The position numbers and the translations under genes are program-made. A DNA stretch of 64,000 bases from an uncultured Clostridia bacterium (GTDB lineage: Bacteria; Bacillota; Clostridia; Oscillospirales; Ruminococcaceae). Within the stretch, counting starts at the first letter, position 1. Every line of letters starts with the position of its first letter. The DNA is taken from NCBI GenBank assembly GCA_947631995.1, contig CANRNT010000006.1, positions 1 through 64,000 on the forward strand, written 5' to 3'. The notes under the pieces are model-generated. The model was given only the letters and a program-made list of their open reading frames with translations. It did not search any database and had not been told where the DNA came from. Of the stretch, positions 42,516 through 51,224 are shown one piece after another.

Positions 42516-44939
42516 CTATTTCAGCTCAACTATTGTTACGCCGTCCTCACCTTCGCCGTATGCTCCGCGCCTATAAGTCTTGACAAGCCTGTGCATACTG
42601 AGATGTTCACGCACGGCGTTCTTTAATGCGCCTGTTCCTTTGCCGTGAATTATCGTAACAACATTTGCGCCTGACATCACAGCACCGTCAAGAAAGCTGT
42701 CGACTTCGTAGATACCCTCATCTACCGTGTATCCGCGTATATCAAGCTCCATTTGCGGTCGGCGCGTCATTCTGCTTTCAACGCCGCTCGAAGTAACTCT
42801 GCCCGAAGTCTTTGTCTTATTCTGCGTTTTGGACTTATTTTGTGTCGGCGGAGTTTCCTTTTCTATAAGACGCAGCTTTGAGACGTGTATCTTTGTTTTC
42901 ATAACTCCCGAATGTACAAAGCAGTTACCGCTCTCATCAGGCGGAGTTACAACGATACCGTTCTTGTTTATGTCAGCAATTACAACTTTGTCACCTTTTA
43001 CCAGCGGTCGCGGCAATACATAATCGCTGTCTTTATTAGTTATGGGATTTGCCTCGTTATACATATTATTAAGAACTGACTTGCTCGTGTGCTTTGCATT
43101 AATTGCTTTCTGAGCAAAATCCGCCTTGTCCTTTTCCTTGCGTAGACTGTCCAGCTCGTCGATAAGCTTTTCTGACTGCTGTGTAACACGGCGCACGATA
43201 GCATTCGCCTCGCGGCGAGCTATCTCAAGCTCTTTTTCTTTGCGCTCCGAAAGCTGTTCTTTCTCATTCTCCAGTATTTTTCTGAGCTTAGCAGCCTCCG
43301 CACGCTCCTTGTCTGCCTCATCACGAAGCCTGTCCAGCTCTATCCGTGATCTTTCCAGCCCCTCAAGAATGTTTTCAAATCTTCTGTTTTCCTCACCTAC
43401 AAGGCTTTGAGCGTTATCAATAATATCATTTGGCAATCCGAGCTGCCGTGATATCTCAAACGCGTTGGACTTGCCCGGTGAACCTATTATCAGTCTGTAT
43501 GTCGGCGTCAAGGTGTTTATATCAAACTCACAGCTTGCATTTTCCGTATCCTCGCTGTCAATGGCATACAGCTTTAATTCCTGATAATGAGTTGTACATA
43601 CCGTCTTAGCTCCCTGCCGCTTCAGCCTGTCGATAATAGAGACCGCCAACGCCGCGCCCTCTATCGGATCGGTACCCGAACCCAGCTCATCAAGAAGCAC
43701 AAGGCTTTCGTGATCTGCATTTTCAAGTATGCTTACCACTCTTGTCATATGCGATGAAAATGTTGACAAGCTTTCCTCAATAGACTGCATATCACCTATA
43801 TCTGCAAGTATATGCTTGAATACAGATATTTTTGAACCGTCAGAAACGGGTATGAGCAATCCGCACATCGTCATAAGAGTGAGCAAGCCAACGGTTTTCA
43901 AAATAACAGTCTTACCGCCTGTATTAGGGCCAGTTATTATCAAAGAGCTGTAGCTCTCCCCTATCGCAAAATCTATCGGCACTACCCTGCTTTTGTCTAT
44001 CAAAGGGTGTCTCGCCTTTTTCAAGACGATAACTCCGTCATCGGAAATTTCGGGAACGGAGGCGTGCATTTTAGCCGCCAGCGAAGCTTTTGAAAAGTAA
44101 AGGTCGAGCATAACGCTTGCCTTATAACCCGAAGCGAGCTGTTGAGAAAATTCTCCGCAAAGTGACGATAAATGGGTGATTATTCGATGTATCTCCTCTT
44201 GCTCCTGAGCTTTTAAAAGACGTATCTCGTTGTTTGCTTCAACCACCGACATAGGCTCAATAAACAATGTAGCCCCCGTTGACGACGTATCGTGCACAAG
44301 ACCACTCACCGCGCCTTTATGCTCCGATTTTACGGGCAGAACATAACGTCCGTCACGCAGCGTAACTCTTGCTTCCTGCAAATACTTCTTCGTCTCAGAC
44401 GACTTTATCATGCTTTCCAAATTTTCTCTTATCTTAACGCCAGCCCTTGAAATTCTTCTGCGTATCGAAGAAAGTTCGGGACTTGCGTCGTCGGCAAGCT
44501 CCTCCTCGCTCAATATAGAGCTGTCAAGAAGTCTTTCGAGATAACTGTTCGGGAAAATGCACTCAAACAGATAATTTATGCTTTCTGCATCGTTTCCGCA
44601 TTGATCGTACCATGATGTCAGAGCGGATATCTGGTGAAGAAGCTTTCTTACTTCTATAAGCTCTCCCAGACTTAAAACAGAACCCGAGGCAGCTCTGTCC
44701 GCCAAGGCCGCCGCATTTGTAACATTATAAAAAACAGGAGTACCAAACTTTACGGACAGCTCCAGGGCGTCCGCAGTCTTTTGCACTTCTTCCTTGACCG
44801 TAACAATATCGTCGGACGGCGTTATATTCACCGCCAGATGTTTTGAAGCTTCGCTGGAGCACTCATTCCCCAGCATATCCAGTATTTTATGTAGTTCCAG
44901 CGTATGCGCCGCATTTGAATTGGTAAAATTTTTATCCAT
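42516..44939 (-). CDS. mutS2: Endonuclease MutS2
   Basis: 807 residues. Order: MutS core/lever region, ATPase with Walker A GPNTGGKT, Walker B LVLLDELGSGTDPIEGAA, coiled coil, KOW-like region, and a C-terminal Smr nuclease domain (LDIRGYTVDEGIYEVDSFLDGA...IIHGKGTGALKNAVREHL). MutS2 acts on recombination intermediates and, in B. subtilis, rescues collided ribosomes. Start ATG overlaps the recO stop by 8 bp. Last gene of the minus-strand housekeeping block before the prophage. Confidence 0.96.
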   Translation of the reverse strand: MDKNFTNSNAAHTLELHKILDMLGNECSSEASKHLAVNITPSDDIVTVKEEVQKTADALELSVKFGTPVFYNVTNAAALADRAASGSVLSLGELIEVRKLLHQISALTSWYDQCGNDAESINYLFECIFPNSYLERLLDSSILSEEELADDASPELSSIRRRISRAGVKIRENLESMIKSSETKKYLQEARVTLRDGRYVLPVKSEHKGAVSGLVHDTSSTGATLFIEPMSVVEANNEIRLLKAQEQEEIHRIITHLSSLCGEFSQQLASGYKASVMLDLYFSKASLAAKMHASVPEISDDGVIVLKKARHPLIDKSRVVPIDFAIGESYSSLIITGPNTGGKTVILKTVGLLTLMTMCGLLIPVSDGSKISVFKHILADIGDMQSIEESLSTFSSHMTRVVSILENADHESLVLLDELGSGTDPIEGAALAVSIIDRLKRQGAKTVCTTHYQELKLYAIDSEDTENASCEFDINTLTPTYRLIIGSPGKSNAFEISRQLGLPNDIIDNAQSLVGEENRRFENILEGLERSRIELDRLRDEADKERAEAAKLRKILENEKEQLSERKEKELEIARREANAIVRRVTQQSEKLIDELDSLRKEKDKADFAQKAINAKHTSKSVLNNMYNEANPITNKDSDYVLPRPLVKGDKVVIADINKNGIVVTPPDESGNCFVHSGVMKTKIHVSKLRLIEKETPPTQNKSKTQNKTKTSGRVTSSGVESRMTRRPQMELDIRGYTVDEGIYEVDSFLDGAVMSGANVVTIIHGKGTGALKNAVREHLSMHRLVKTYRRGAYGEGEDGVTIVELK

Positions 44940-45729
44940 GTTCTTTTTCCTTAAATTCTATTGATTTGTAAAAATTCAGCGACCTGAACACCACGCCGAG
45001 CTTTTCCTGCAAATAGTTCTCGGTAATATCAGAAAGTACCGTTTCTTCGTCGCTGTTCAATTTTATTTTGTAAAGATGTTTATATTCCGATAAAGCAATA
45101 TATCTTAGCTGCTCAACGGTCTTTGGAGAAAGCTTTATCATATCGGGCAGCGGCTCAGGAGCCTTGGCAAGCTCGTTTTTGCAGTCCTCACACAAAAGCG
45201 TGCTGTCTTTCATATCCATATACATATTCAGGCCGATATCCGTAGAATACCTATAACATCTTCGGCAGCAAAGAAGCTGCGGCATCATTCCTATCTCACA
45301 TATATGGCGAAACTCAAATATCGTTTTCAGCGTTCTGTTGCTGACCTTTCCGTTATCGAGAAAATATAGCGTGTTGAGCAGTAAACGTGTTATAATGTCG
45401 CAAGGCTCGTTGAGCTGTATCGTGTAATGTATAATATCCGCAAAATAGCAGGCAAGCGCATATTTGCACATATCCAGACGTATGTTGTAGAACAGGTCGA
45501 GCGGCTCGCAGCTATTGAGATAAAATCTGTCCTTGCTTTTATTCAGGCACAGTTTTGAATACATAAAAAGCTGTGTTGAGCCCGAGAGCTTGCTGTTTAT
45601 CTTCATTGCGCCCTTAGCCATTACCTCTATAAGCCCTATCTCCCTTGTCAGCACCGCTAAAGCCTTATCGCTCTCGCCTATTTGCTTTTCACGGATCACT
45701 ACTCCGTTTACTGTTTCCAAAGGTATCAT
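44932..45729 (-). CDS. recO: DNA repair protein RecO
   Basis: 265 residues from ATG 45729 (MIPLETVNGVVIREKQIGESDKAL is the family N terminus). N-terminal OB fold, then helical domain with a Cys zinc finger (CCRRCYR...CEDC). Loads RecA with RecR in gap repair. The start lies 41 bp inside the yqzL-like gene. Ribosome site spacing is tight (AGGGAGA then ATG), which suggests translational coupling. Confidence 0.9.
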   Translation of the reverse strand: MIPLETVNGVVIREKQIGESDKALAVLTREIGLIEVMAKGAMKINSKLSGSTQLFMYSKLCLNKSKDRFYLNSCEPLDLFYNIRLDMCKYALACYFADIIHYTIQLNEPCDIITRLLLNTLYFLDNGKVSNRTLKTIFEFRHICEIGMMPQLLCCRRCYRYSTDIGLNMYMDMKDSTLLCEDCKNELAKAPEPLPDMIKLSPKTVEQLRYIALSEYKHLYKIKLNSDEETVLSDITENYLQEKLGVVFRSLNFYKSIEFKEKEHG

Positions 45730-45814
45730 TCTCCCTGCGTTGTGAACGTTTATATTCCAGGTAATCGGAGATCTTTCCGCTTGCCGCAAATTTTTCCCAA
45801 AGCTTGTCCGTCAT
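45689..45814 (-). CDS. YqzL-like small protein between era and recO
   Basis: 41 residues, ATG 45814 with GGGGTGATAG, stop TGA 45691-45689. Sequence MTDKLWEKFAASGKISDYLEYK matches the pattern of the short YqzL family (x-F/L-W-x-x-F-x-x-T/S-G-x-I-x-x-Y-L-x-Y-K), which sits in the same place in Bacillus. Role unknown. Confidence 0.7.
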   Translation of the reverse strand: MTDKLWEKFAASGKISDYLEYKRSQRRENDTFGNSKRSSDP

Positions 45815-45857
45815 ATCTATCACCCCGTACAAATATTATCTGCATACGGGGATAGAA

Positions 45858-46775
45858 TTATTTATCTGACAAGCCGAAATTTCTTATCATTGCCTCGCTG
45901 TTTCTCCAGTCCTTCTTGACCTTTACCCAGCACTGAAGATTGACCTTTATCCTGAAAAACCTTTGCAGTTCCGATCGTGCCTCGCTGCCTATCTTTTTTA
46001 GCATTGCGCCGTTTTTACCTATAATTATACTTTTATGAGTATCTCTTTCACAGTAGATATTTACAGATATATCTAATATATCCTCGCCGCTTTTATCACG
46101 GCGTTCATTAAGCTGCTCTACCGTGACAGCAATGCCGTGCGGGACCTCTTCATTAAGACAGCGCAGAGCTTTTTCCCTTATTATCTCAGCCATTATAACT
46201 CTTTCAGGCTGATCGGTAACGGAGTCATCGGGAAAATAATGCGGTCCGTAAGCGGCATACTTTTCCAGTATCTCCATAAGCTCATTAGTACCGTCTTTTT
46301 CTATTACAGATATCGGTATTATCTCATCAAAATCATAAAGCTTTGCATATTCCGATATAACGGATATCAGCGCAGACTTATCCTCCAGCAGATCTATCTT
46401 ATTGATAACTAGAATTACCTTCATTTTTTTGGCGTTGAAGCTCTTTATAAGACCTGTCTCATGCTCGGATATCTTTTTCGTACAGTCGGTGGCCATAATG
46501 ATTATCTCGCCGTCTGCAACTGCGTCGTTTATCGTTTTCACCATATGACCCGACAGCTTATTTTTCGGTCTGTGCATACCCGGTGTATCGATGAAAACGA
46601 ACTGCGTCTCCCCTTTTGTTGATACTCCGACTATCTTGGTGCGCGTTGTCTGCGGTTTACTGCTTACTGCCGCTATCTTCTCTCCTACCATAAGATTAAG
46701 AAGTGAAGATTTACCTACATTTGCCCTGCCAACTATCGTTATAAAAGCGCTTTTTGTTTTTACATTATTATCCAT
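45858..46775 (-). CDS. era: GTPase Era
   Basis: Ribosome assembly GTPase acting on 16S rRNA, 305 residues. G1 GRANVGKS, G3 DTPG, G4 NKID, then a KH domain with VEQLNERRDKSGEDILDI...IIGKNGAMLKKIG. Followed by the yqzL-like gene; ybeY is upstream by 22 bp. Confidence 0.96.
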   Translation of the reverse strand: MDNNVKTKSAFITIVGRANVGKSSLLNLMVGEKIAAVSSKPQTTRTKIVGVSTKGETQFVFIDTPGMHRPKNKLSGHMVKTINDAVADGEIIIMATDCTKKISEHETGLIKSFNAKKMKVILVINKIDLLEDKSALISVISEYAKLYDFDEIIPISVIEKDGTNELMEILEKYAAYGPHYFPDDSVTDQPERVIMAEIIREKALRCLNEEVPHGIAVTVEQLNERRDKSGEDILDISVNIYCERDTHKSIIIGKNGAMLKKIGSEARSELQRFFRIKVNLQCWVKVKKDWRNSEAMIRNFGLSDK

Positions 46776-46797
46776 TTTAACATCCCGTCAATATTAT

Positions 46798-47289
46798 TTA
46801 TCTTGTCATACCTATGCTTTCAAGTATTTTTTCCTGCAATGCAAACATCTGCTCTTCATCTTTCTTGCTCGTTTCATGGTCATAACCGAGCAAATGAAGC
46901 ATTGAATGCACCGTAAGGAACGCTATCTCTCTTTCGGGAGAATGACCGTATTCCTCTGCCTGCTCAAGAGCCTTTTCGGCGGATATAACTATATCTCCCA
47001 ACAATATCGCTCCGCTTGAATTATCTATATCATACTCACCGTTTTCCCCGAGCGGGAAAGACAAAACATCGGTCGGTCGGTCAACATTACGGTATTCCCT
47101 GTTCAGCTCATGTATCTGAACATTATCCACAAAGGTCACGCTTATCTGTGCGTCATCAGATATTTTCTCATGCTCCAATACCGCGTCACAGCATTTTATC
47201 ACAAGTGACCTGAGCGCAGGCGTTATTTTTACGGAGTTCTGCGAATTGCTGAATAAAACATTTGCCTTTCCCATAATTTTCACCGTCAT
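46798..47289 (-). CDS. ybeY: Endoribonuclease YbeY
   Basis: 163 residues. The zinc site signature HSMLHLLGYDHE is present, preceded by LNREYRNVDRPTDVLSFP. Needed for 16S rRNA 3' maturation and ribosome quality control. Three bp after phoH. Confidence 0.95.
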   Translation of the reverse strand: MTVKIMGKANVLFSNSQNSVKITPALRSLVIKCCDAVLEHEKISDDAQISVTFVDNVQIHELNREYRNVDRPTDVLSFPLGENGEYDIDNSSGAILLGDIVISAEKALEQAEEYGHSPEREIAFLTVHSMLHLLGYDHETSKKDEEQMFALQEKILESIGMTR

Positions 47290-47292
47290 TCC

Positions 47293-48246
47293 TTACTGCG
47301 CGTAGTATTTTTCATAAGCCTTTATTATGTCCTGAACAAGCTTATGTCTTACAACATCTTTTTCGGAAAACCTGTGTATAACGATATTATCAATGTTTTT
47401 CAGCACCTTAACAGCTTCTACCAGTCCTGACTTCCTTTTATCAGGAAGGTCTATCTGCGTTATATCCCCTGTTATAACTATCTTACTGTTAGAACCCAGA
47501 CGCGTCAAAAACATTTTCATCTGTTCGGGAGTAGTGTTTTGCGCTTCGTCAAGTATTATAAAGGAATCGTCAAGCGTTCTTCCTCTCATATATGCAAGAG
47601 GAGCTACCTCTATACAGCCTCTTTCCTGCTGTCTTGCGAAGGCTTCGGGACCGAGCATATCAAACAGCGCGTCATAGAGCGGACGAAGATAAGGGTCTAC
47701 TTTATTTTGCAGGTCGCCGGGAAGAAATCCGAGCTTTTCCCCTGCTTCAACAGCAGGTCTGGTAAGGATTATCTTATTGACCTCATGCGCCTTGAAAGCC
47801 TTTACAGCCATGGCTACCGCAAGATAAGTTTTTCCCGTTCCCGCAGGACCTATCCCGATAACGATAGTGTTATCCTTTATGCTGCTGATATATTTTTTCT
47901 GTCCGAGCGTTTTAGGCTTTACTATCTTACCGCCCATCGTTATGCATATCCCGTCATCAGAAAGGCTTTTCAACTGCTCATAAGTTCCTTCCTCAACAAC
48001 AGAAAAAACATAACGTATACTCTGTTCGTTTATCTGTTCGCCCTTTTCAGCCATAAAAAGCAGGCTCTCTACTGTTTTAAAAGCTTTAAACGTACTTTCT
48101 TCATCGCCCGAGATCTTTATATCGCCGTCGCGATTGATGATAGTAACGCCGTACTTTTTCTGTATAAGCATTATATTTTCATCATAACTGCCAAATAAAA
48201 CGGGTACAAGCTCTGTACGGTCTACACTTACTATTCTTTCCGACAT
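47293..48246 (-). CDS. phoH: PhoH-like ATPase
   Basis: 317 residues. N-terminal KH-like region, then a P-loop ATPase: Walker A GPAGTGKT, Walker B FIILDEAQNTTPEQMK, and GDITQIDLP. Usual partner of ybeY in Gram-positives. Function probably in RNA metabolism. Confidence 0.93.
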   Translation of the reverse strand: MSERIVSVDRTELVPVLFGSYDENIMLIQKKYGVTIINRDGDIKISGDEESTFKAFKTVESLLFMAEKGEQINEQSIRYVFSVVEEGTYEQLKSLSDDGICITMGGKIVKPKTLGQKKYISSIKDNTIVIGIGPAGTGKTYLAVAMAVKAFKAHEVNKIILTRPAVEAGEKLGFLPGDLQNKVDPYLRPLYDALFDMLGPEAFARQQERGCIEVAPLAYMRGRTLDDSFIILDEAQNTTPEQMKMFLTRLGSNSKIVITGDITQIDLPDKRKSGLVEAVKVLKNIDNIVIHRFSEKDVVRHKLVQDIIKAYEKYYAQ

Positions 48247-48347
48247 CTTTTACATCCTTTATCTCAACAAATAACAATACTAAATAAGAACACTCATTCC
48301 TACTCAATTTACATTATAACACAATCGCCGCAAAATTAAAAGAGTTT

Positions 48348-49514
48348 TTATGATTTTTTAGGGAAAATTATCTGTGTTTCTCCTATCTCGCCCTCTGCGA
48401 CGTAGTATACCGTTGCTGTAATTCCCTCTTCCGAAACTGTATACCCTACATTTTTCTCTATTATCTCATCATCACTCAAAAAGTTTTTCTCATAATTCTC
48501 AATATCTTTTTCAAGAGCAGTTCTTACCTCTTCCTCGCTTCGTGATACTGTTTCGTAGCTGTAACTGTCGTATGATATATGAGTTATACCTACAGGAAGC
48601 TCCACGCCGAGAAAGTTAAAATACTGTACTCTCTCGTGCTCAATATACTTTCCGCTCGGCTCGGAGGAAAACAGACGTATATTATTATCAAAAAAGCGGA
48701 AAAAACTTCTTTCCTCGGCATTTTCGCTTATTGTTTTTTCAACGCTTACATAAGGCTCAAAGAAAGTCTGTGTATCGGCAAATTTTCCGGTTATGCTTGC
48801 CTGAGAATACCTATATCTCAGCTCCCCGTTCCTGTCGGTGTATTCACCGCTTATTAGTATCTGACCTTTGGCAACTCCGTCGCCCATCATAAAATCAATG
48901 CTTCCGCAGTATACCTGAAATCCCGTTATTACTGCGTCTCTGGAAGCTACGATATTGGCAGGATACCTTTTTTCAGTAATATCGGGCTTTTTCTTTTCCT
49001 GACTGATATTTATGACAAGCTCGCTGTTGCTGAACCTCAGACCCGCCCACGCTACAGAATTTGTATTGTCTGTAAGCGCGGTCTCTATACGGTGAAAGTC
49101 TATATCGGAAACAGGTGTTCCCTCGCCTATACCGAAGTCCTCCAGCACGGCGTATATATCTTGTCTTGTATCATAGTCTGCGCCGATTATGCGGATATGC
49201 AGAACGATATTTGACAGATAAAACATAATGACCGCCGCAACTATCAGACCTGCCGGTATCCCCAGATGTTTGTAAAATCTCCTGCCGCTCACCGCCAGAC
49301 CCTTTTCGTCTGTCACTTTAAGCTCAACGCCGTATTTATCGCACAGCTTTTTGAGCTTTCGCAGCTTTGATATATCAACCTGTCCGCTTATAGTGCTGCC
49401 CGCGTCTGTCATATCCTTGATACTTATACTGCTTTTTATAAGGTCGTTGAGCAGTTTATACCTCTGCTCTCCTGTCATTTCGATATTGGCTATACCAACT
49501 TTTTCAGTTATCAT
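48348..49514 (-). CDS. yqfD: Sporulation protein YqfD
   Basis: 388 residues. A basic N-terminal domain, one membrane helix around residues 92-110 (GLIVAAVIMFYLSNIVLHI), and a large extracytoplasmic part beginning IRIIGADYDTRQDIYAVLEDFGI, the FtsQ-like/POTRA type seen in YqfD. Under sporulation control in Bacillus. Overlaps yqfC by four bases. Its presence is evidence for a sporulating lineage. Confidence 0.9.
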   Translation of the reverse strand: MITEKVGIANIEMTGEQRYKLLNDLIKSSISIKDMTDAGSTISGQVDISKLRKLKKLCDKYGVELKVTDEKGLAVSGRRFYKHLGIPAGLIVAAVIMFYLSNIVLHIRIIGADYDTRQDIYAVLEDFGIGEGTPVSDIDFHRIETALTDNTNSVAWAGLRFSNSELVINISQEKKKPDITEKRYPANIVASRDAVITGFQVYCGSIDFMMGDGVAKGQILISGEYTDRNGELRYRYSQASITGKFADTQTFFEPYVSVEKTISENAEERSFFRFFDNNIRLFSSEPSGKYIEHERVQYFNFLGVELPVGITHISYDSYSYETVSRSEEEVRTALEKDIENYEKNFLSDDEIIEKNVGYTVSEEGITATVYYVAEGEIGETQIIFPKKS

Positions 49515-49768
49515 ATGTTCTTTCTCTTTCTCGATACATTAACGCTCGATATGCTTCCCTCTATCAGCATAGACGTGTTCGTGTAATTAGTGACTTTGAG
49601 TTCGCTTCCCCATATCTCAACATCGTTGTCTTTAGTCGATACCCTTACCATTATATCGTTGCACTCGCTTATAGCCTTGCAATTCTCGACGAGCACTCTG
49701 TTATCGTCAATAATGCTGATGTAAGAATTAAGACATATCATATCCTTAAACAAGCTTCTTCTGTTCAT
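49511..49768 (-). CDS. yqfC: Sporulation protein YqfC
   Basis: 85 residues, the YabP/YqfC family: beta-rich, LNSYISIIDDNRVLVENCKAI...IMVRVSTKDNDVEIWGSELKVT. Start overlaps nothing; stop overlaps yqfD start (ATGA). Coupled pair with yqfD. Confidence 0.88.
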   Translation of the reverse strand: MNRRSLFKDMICLNSYISIIDDNRVLVENCKAISECNDIMVRVSTKDNDVEIWGSELKVTNYTNTSMLIEGSISSVNVSRKRKNI

Positions 49769-49875
49769 TGTTTTACGGTCTCCTTACAATGTTTTGTCCG
49801 CAAAATACTGACACTTAATTATATTGTGATTTTTCGCGTCATATACATAAGCATACTAAATTTGGAGGAATTGCT

Positions 49876-50901
49876 GTGCTTAAAGCATTAAGGGCGATAG
49901 CTGCGGTATCGGCTGTTATATTTATTATCTCCGCGATATCGGAAATATCGGAAGCCGTTCTCGAAGCGATAATAAGGTGTATAAACATTATAATACCGTC
50001 TTTATTTATTATGATGGCCGCTTCAAGATACATAATAGCCAACGATATGCTCAGACCGTTTGAATGTCTTTTCAAGCTTCCTGCAAAGCTTCTCGGCATA
50101 CCTCCGAAGCTGCTGACTGTATTCATACTCAGCAATATCGGCGGTTATCCTATCGGAGCTTCTATGCTTACACAGATGTGCAAAAAAGAACAGCTATCAC
50201 AAAAGCAGGCATATGTGATAGCGTCATACTGTTTTTGTTCCGGACCTGCGTTCCTGATAGGAGCGGTAGGTCTGTGCGTATACGGCAGTAAAGAGATAGG
50301 CGCTTTGATGTTTATATCCTGCCTGACAGCAAATATCCTGTTCTGCATAATATATAACAGAATATTCGGCATATGCAAAATAAAGATAAACGACGCCGAC
50401 AGGAACACGGCAGCTTATTCCCTCACCGACGCAGTTGCAGACAGCGGTAAGGCTCTTATGACAATGTGCGGAATAATAGTTGCATTTTCTGTTGTAAATG
50501 TAGTAGTAGGAAAAGTATGCTCGATAGTCGGAACAGACGCACCGCTGATAGCGGCAATATTCGAGGTCACCAACGTTACGGAGGCAGACCCGTTCAGGCT
50601 GGAGCTCATACCGTTTATAACGGCTCTTACATCTTTCGGAGGAATATGCGTATGGATACAAAATAAAGCTCTGGTCAAAAACAGCTTTCCCGTTATGAAA
50701 ACGCTGCTACTAAGGATACCCATATCTGTAACGAGCGGCATAATATTTAAGGTCTTATATGACTGCATTTCCGACCAATATTATAGTTCAAATGCAGATT
50801 TTAACGGGTTCGTTGTCAATATAGACAATTTTGTCCCGTCAATTTGTCTAATAATAATGATATTTATATGTATTAATAAAAAAAGACTAGCATTTCAATA
50901 A
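49876..50901 (+). CDS. ylbJ: YlbJ-like sporulation integral membrane protein
   Basis: 341 residues, GTG start after GGAGG. About eight membrane helices with the nucleoside-recognition (Gate) domain pattern, e.g. NIGGYPIGASMLTQMCKKEQLS and SYCFCSGPAFLIGAVG, which match YlbJ. In Bacillus it is needed for spore cortex/heat resistance. Divergent from yqfC. Confidence 0.85.
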   Translation: MLKALRAIAAVSAVIFIISAISEISEAVLEAIIRCINIIIPSLFIMMAASRYIIANDMLRPFECLFKLPAKLLGIPPKLLTVFILSNIGGYPIGASMLTQMCKKEQLSQKQAYVIASYCFCSGPAFLIGAVGLCVYGSKEIGALMFISCLTANILFCIIYNRIFGICKIKINDADRNTAAYSLTDAVADSGKALMTMCGIIVAFSVVNVVVGKVCSIVGTDAPLIAAIFEVTNVTEADPFRLELIPFITALTSFGGICVWIQNKALVKNSFPVMKTLLLRIPISVTSGIIFKVLYDCISDQYYSSNADFNGFVVNIDNFVPSICLIIMIFICINKKRLAFQ

Positions 50902-50955
50902 AAAGTATGCTATAATATTTTTGTAGAATGATATTATTTTGAAAGGGTGTCAGTT

Positions 50956-51168
50956 ATGGCAAAGAAAACTTATTTTGGAAATAATATTCAGCCCTCCTGT
51001 TCTTACTGCGTATATGGTAACAGAGCAAAGGAAGGTAACAAGGTTCTTTGCGAAAAGCAGGGTCTTGTTGCCGGTGATTACAGCTGCAAGAAGTGGGAAT
51101 ATGATCCTATAAAACGTGTTCCCAAGAAGCAGCTCAATATTCCCAATCAGGAAGACGATATTATATAA
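50956..51168 (+). CDS. Small conserved cysteine protein
   Basis: 70 residues from ATG 50956 (AAAGGGTG upstream). Four cysteines in a C-x2-C ... C ... C pattern (SCSYCVYG, VLCEKQG, YSCKKW) suggest a metal site. Similar short proteins are common as conserved hypotheticals in Clostridia; function unknown. Ends 7 bp before a strong terminator. Confidence 0.75.
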   Translation: MAKKTYFGNNIQPSCSYCVYGNRAKEGNKVLCEKQGLVAGDYSCKKWEYDPIKRVPKKQLNIPNQEDDII

Positions 51169-51175
51169 CAAAAAC

Positions 51176-51209
51176 GATCCCATTTGCCTTTTGACAAATG
51201 GGATCTTAA
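51176..51209. terminator. Terminator between convergent genes
   Basis: Perfect 11-bp stem GATCCCATTTG / CAAATGGGATC with 8-nt loop followed by TTAATTATT; also usable by the GH3 gene arriving from the other side. Confidence 0.75.
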
Positions 51210-51224
51210 TTATTGACGATCTTC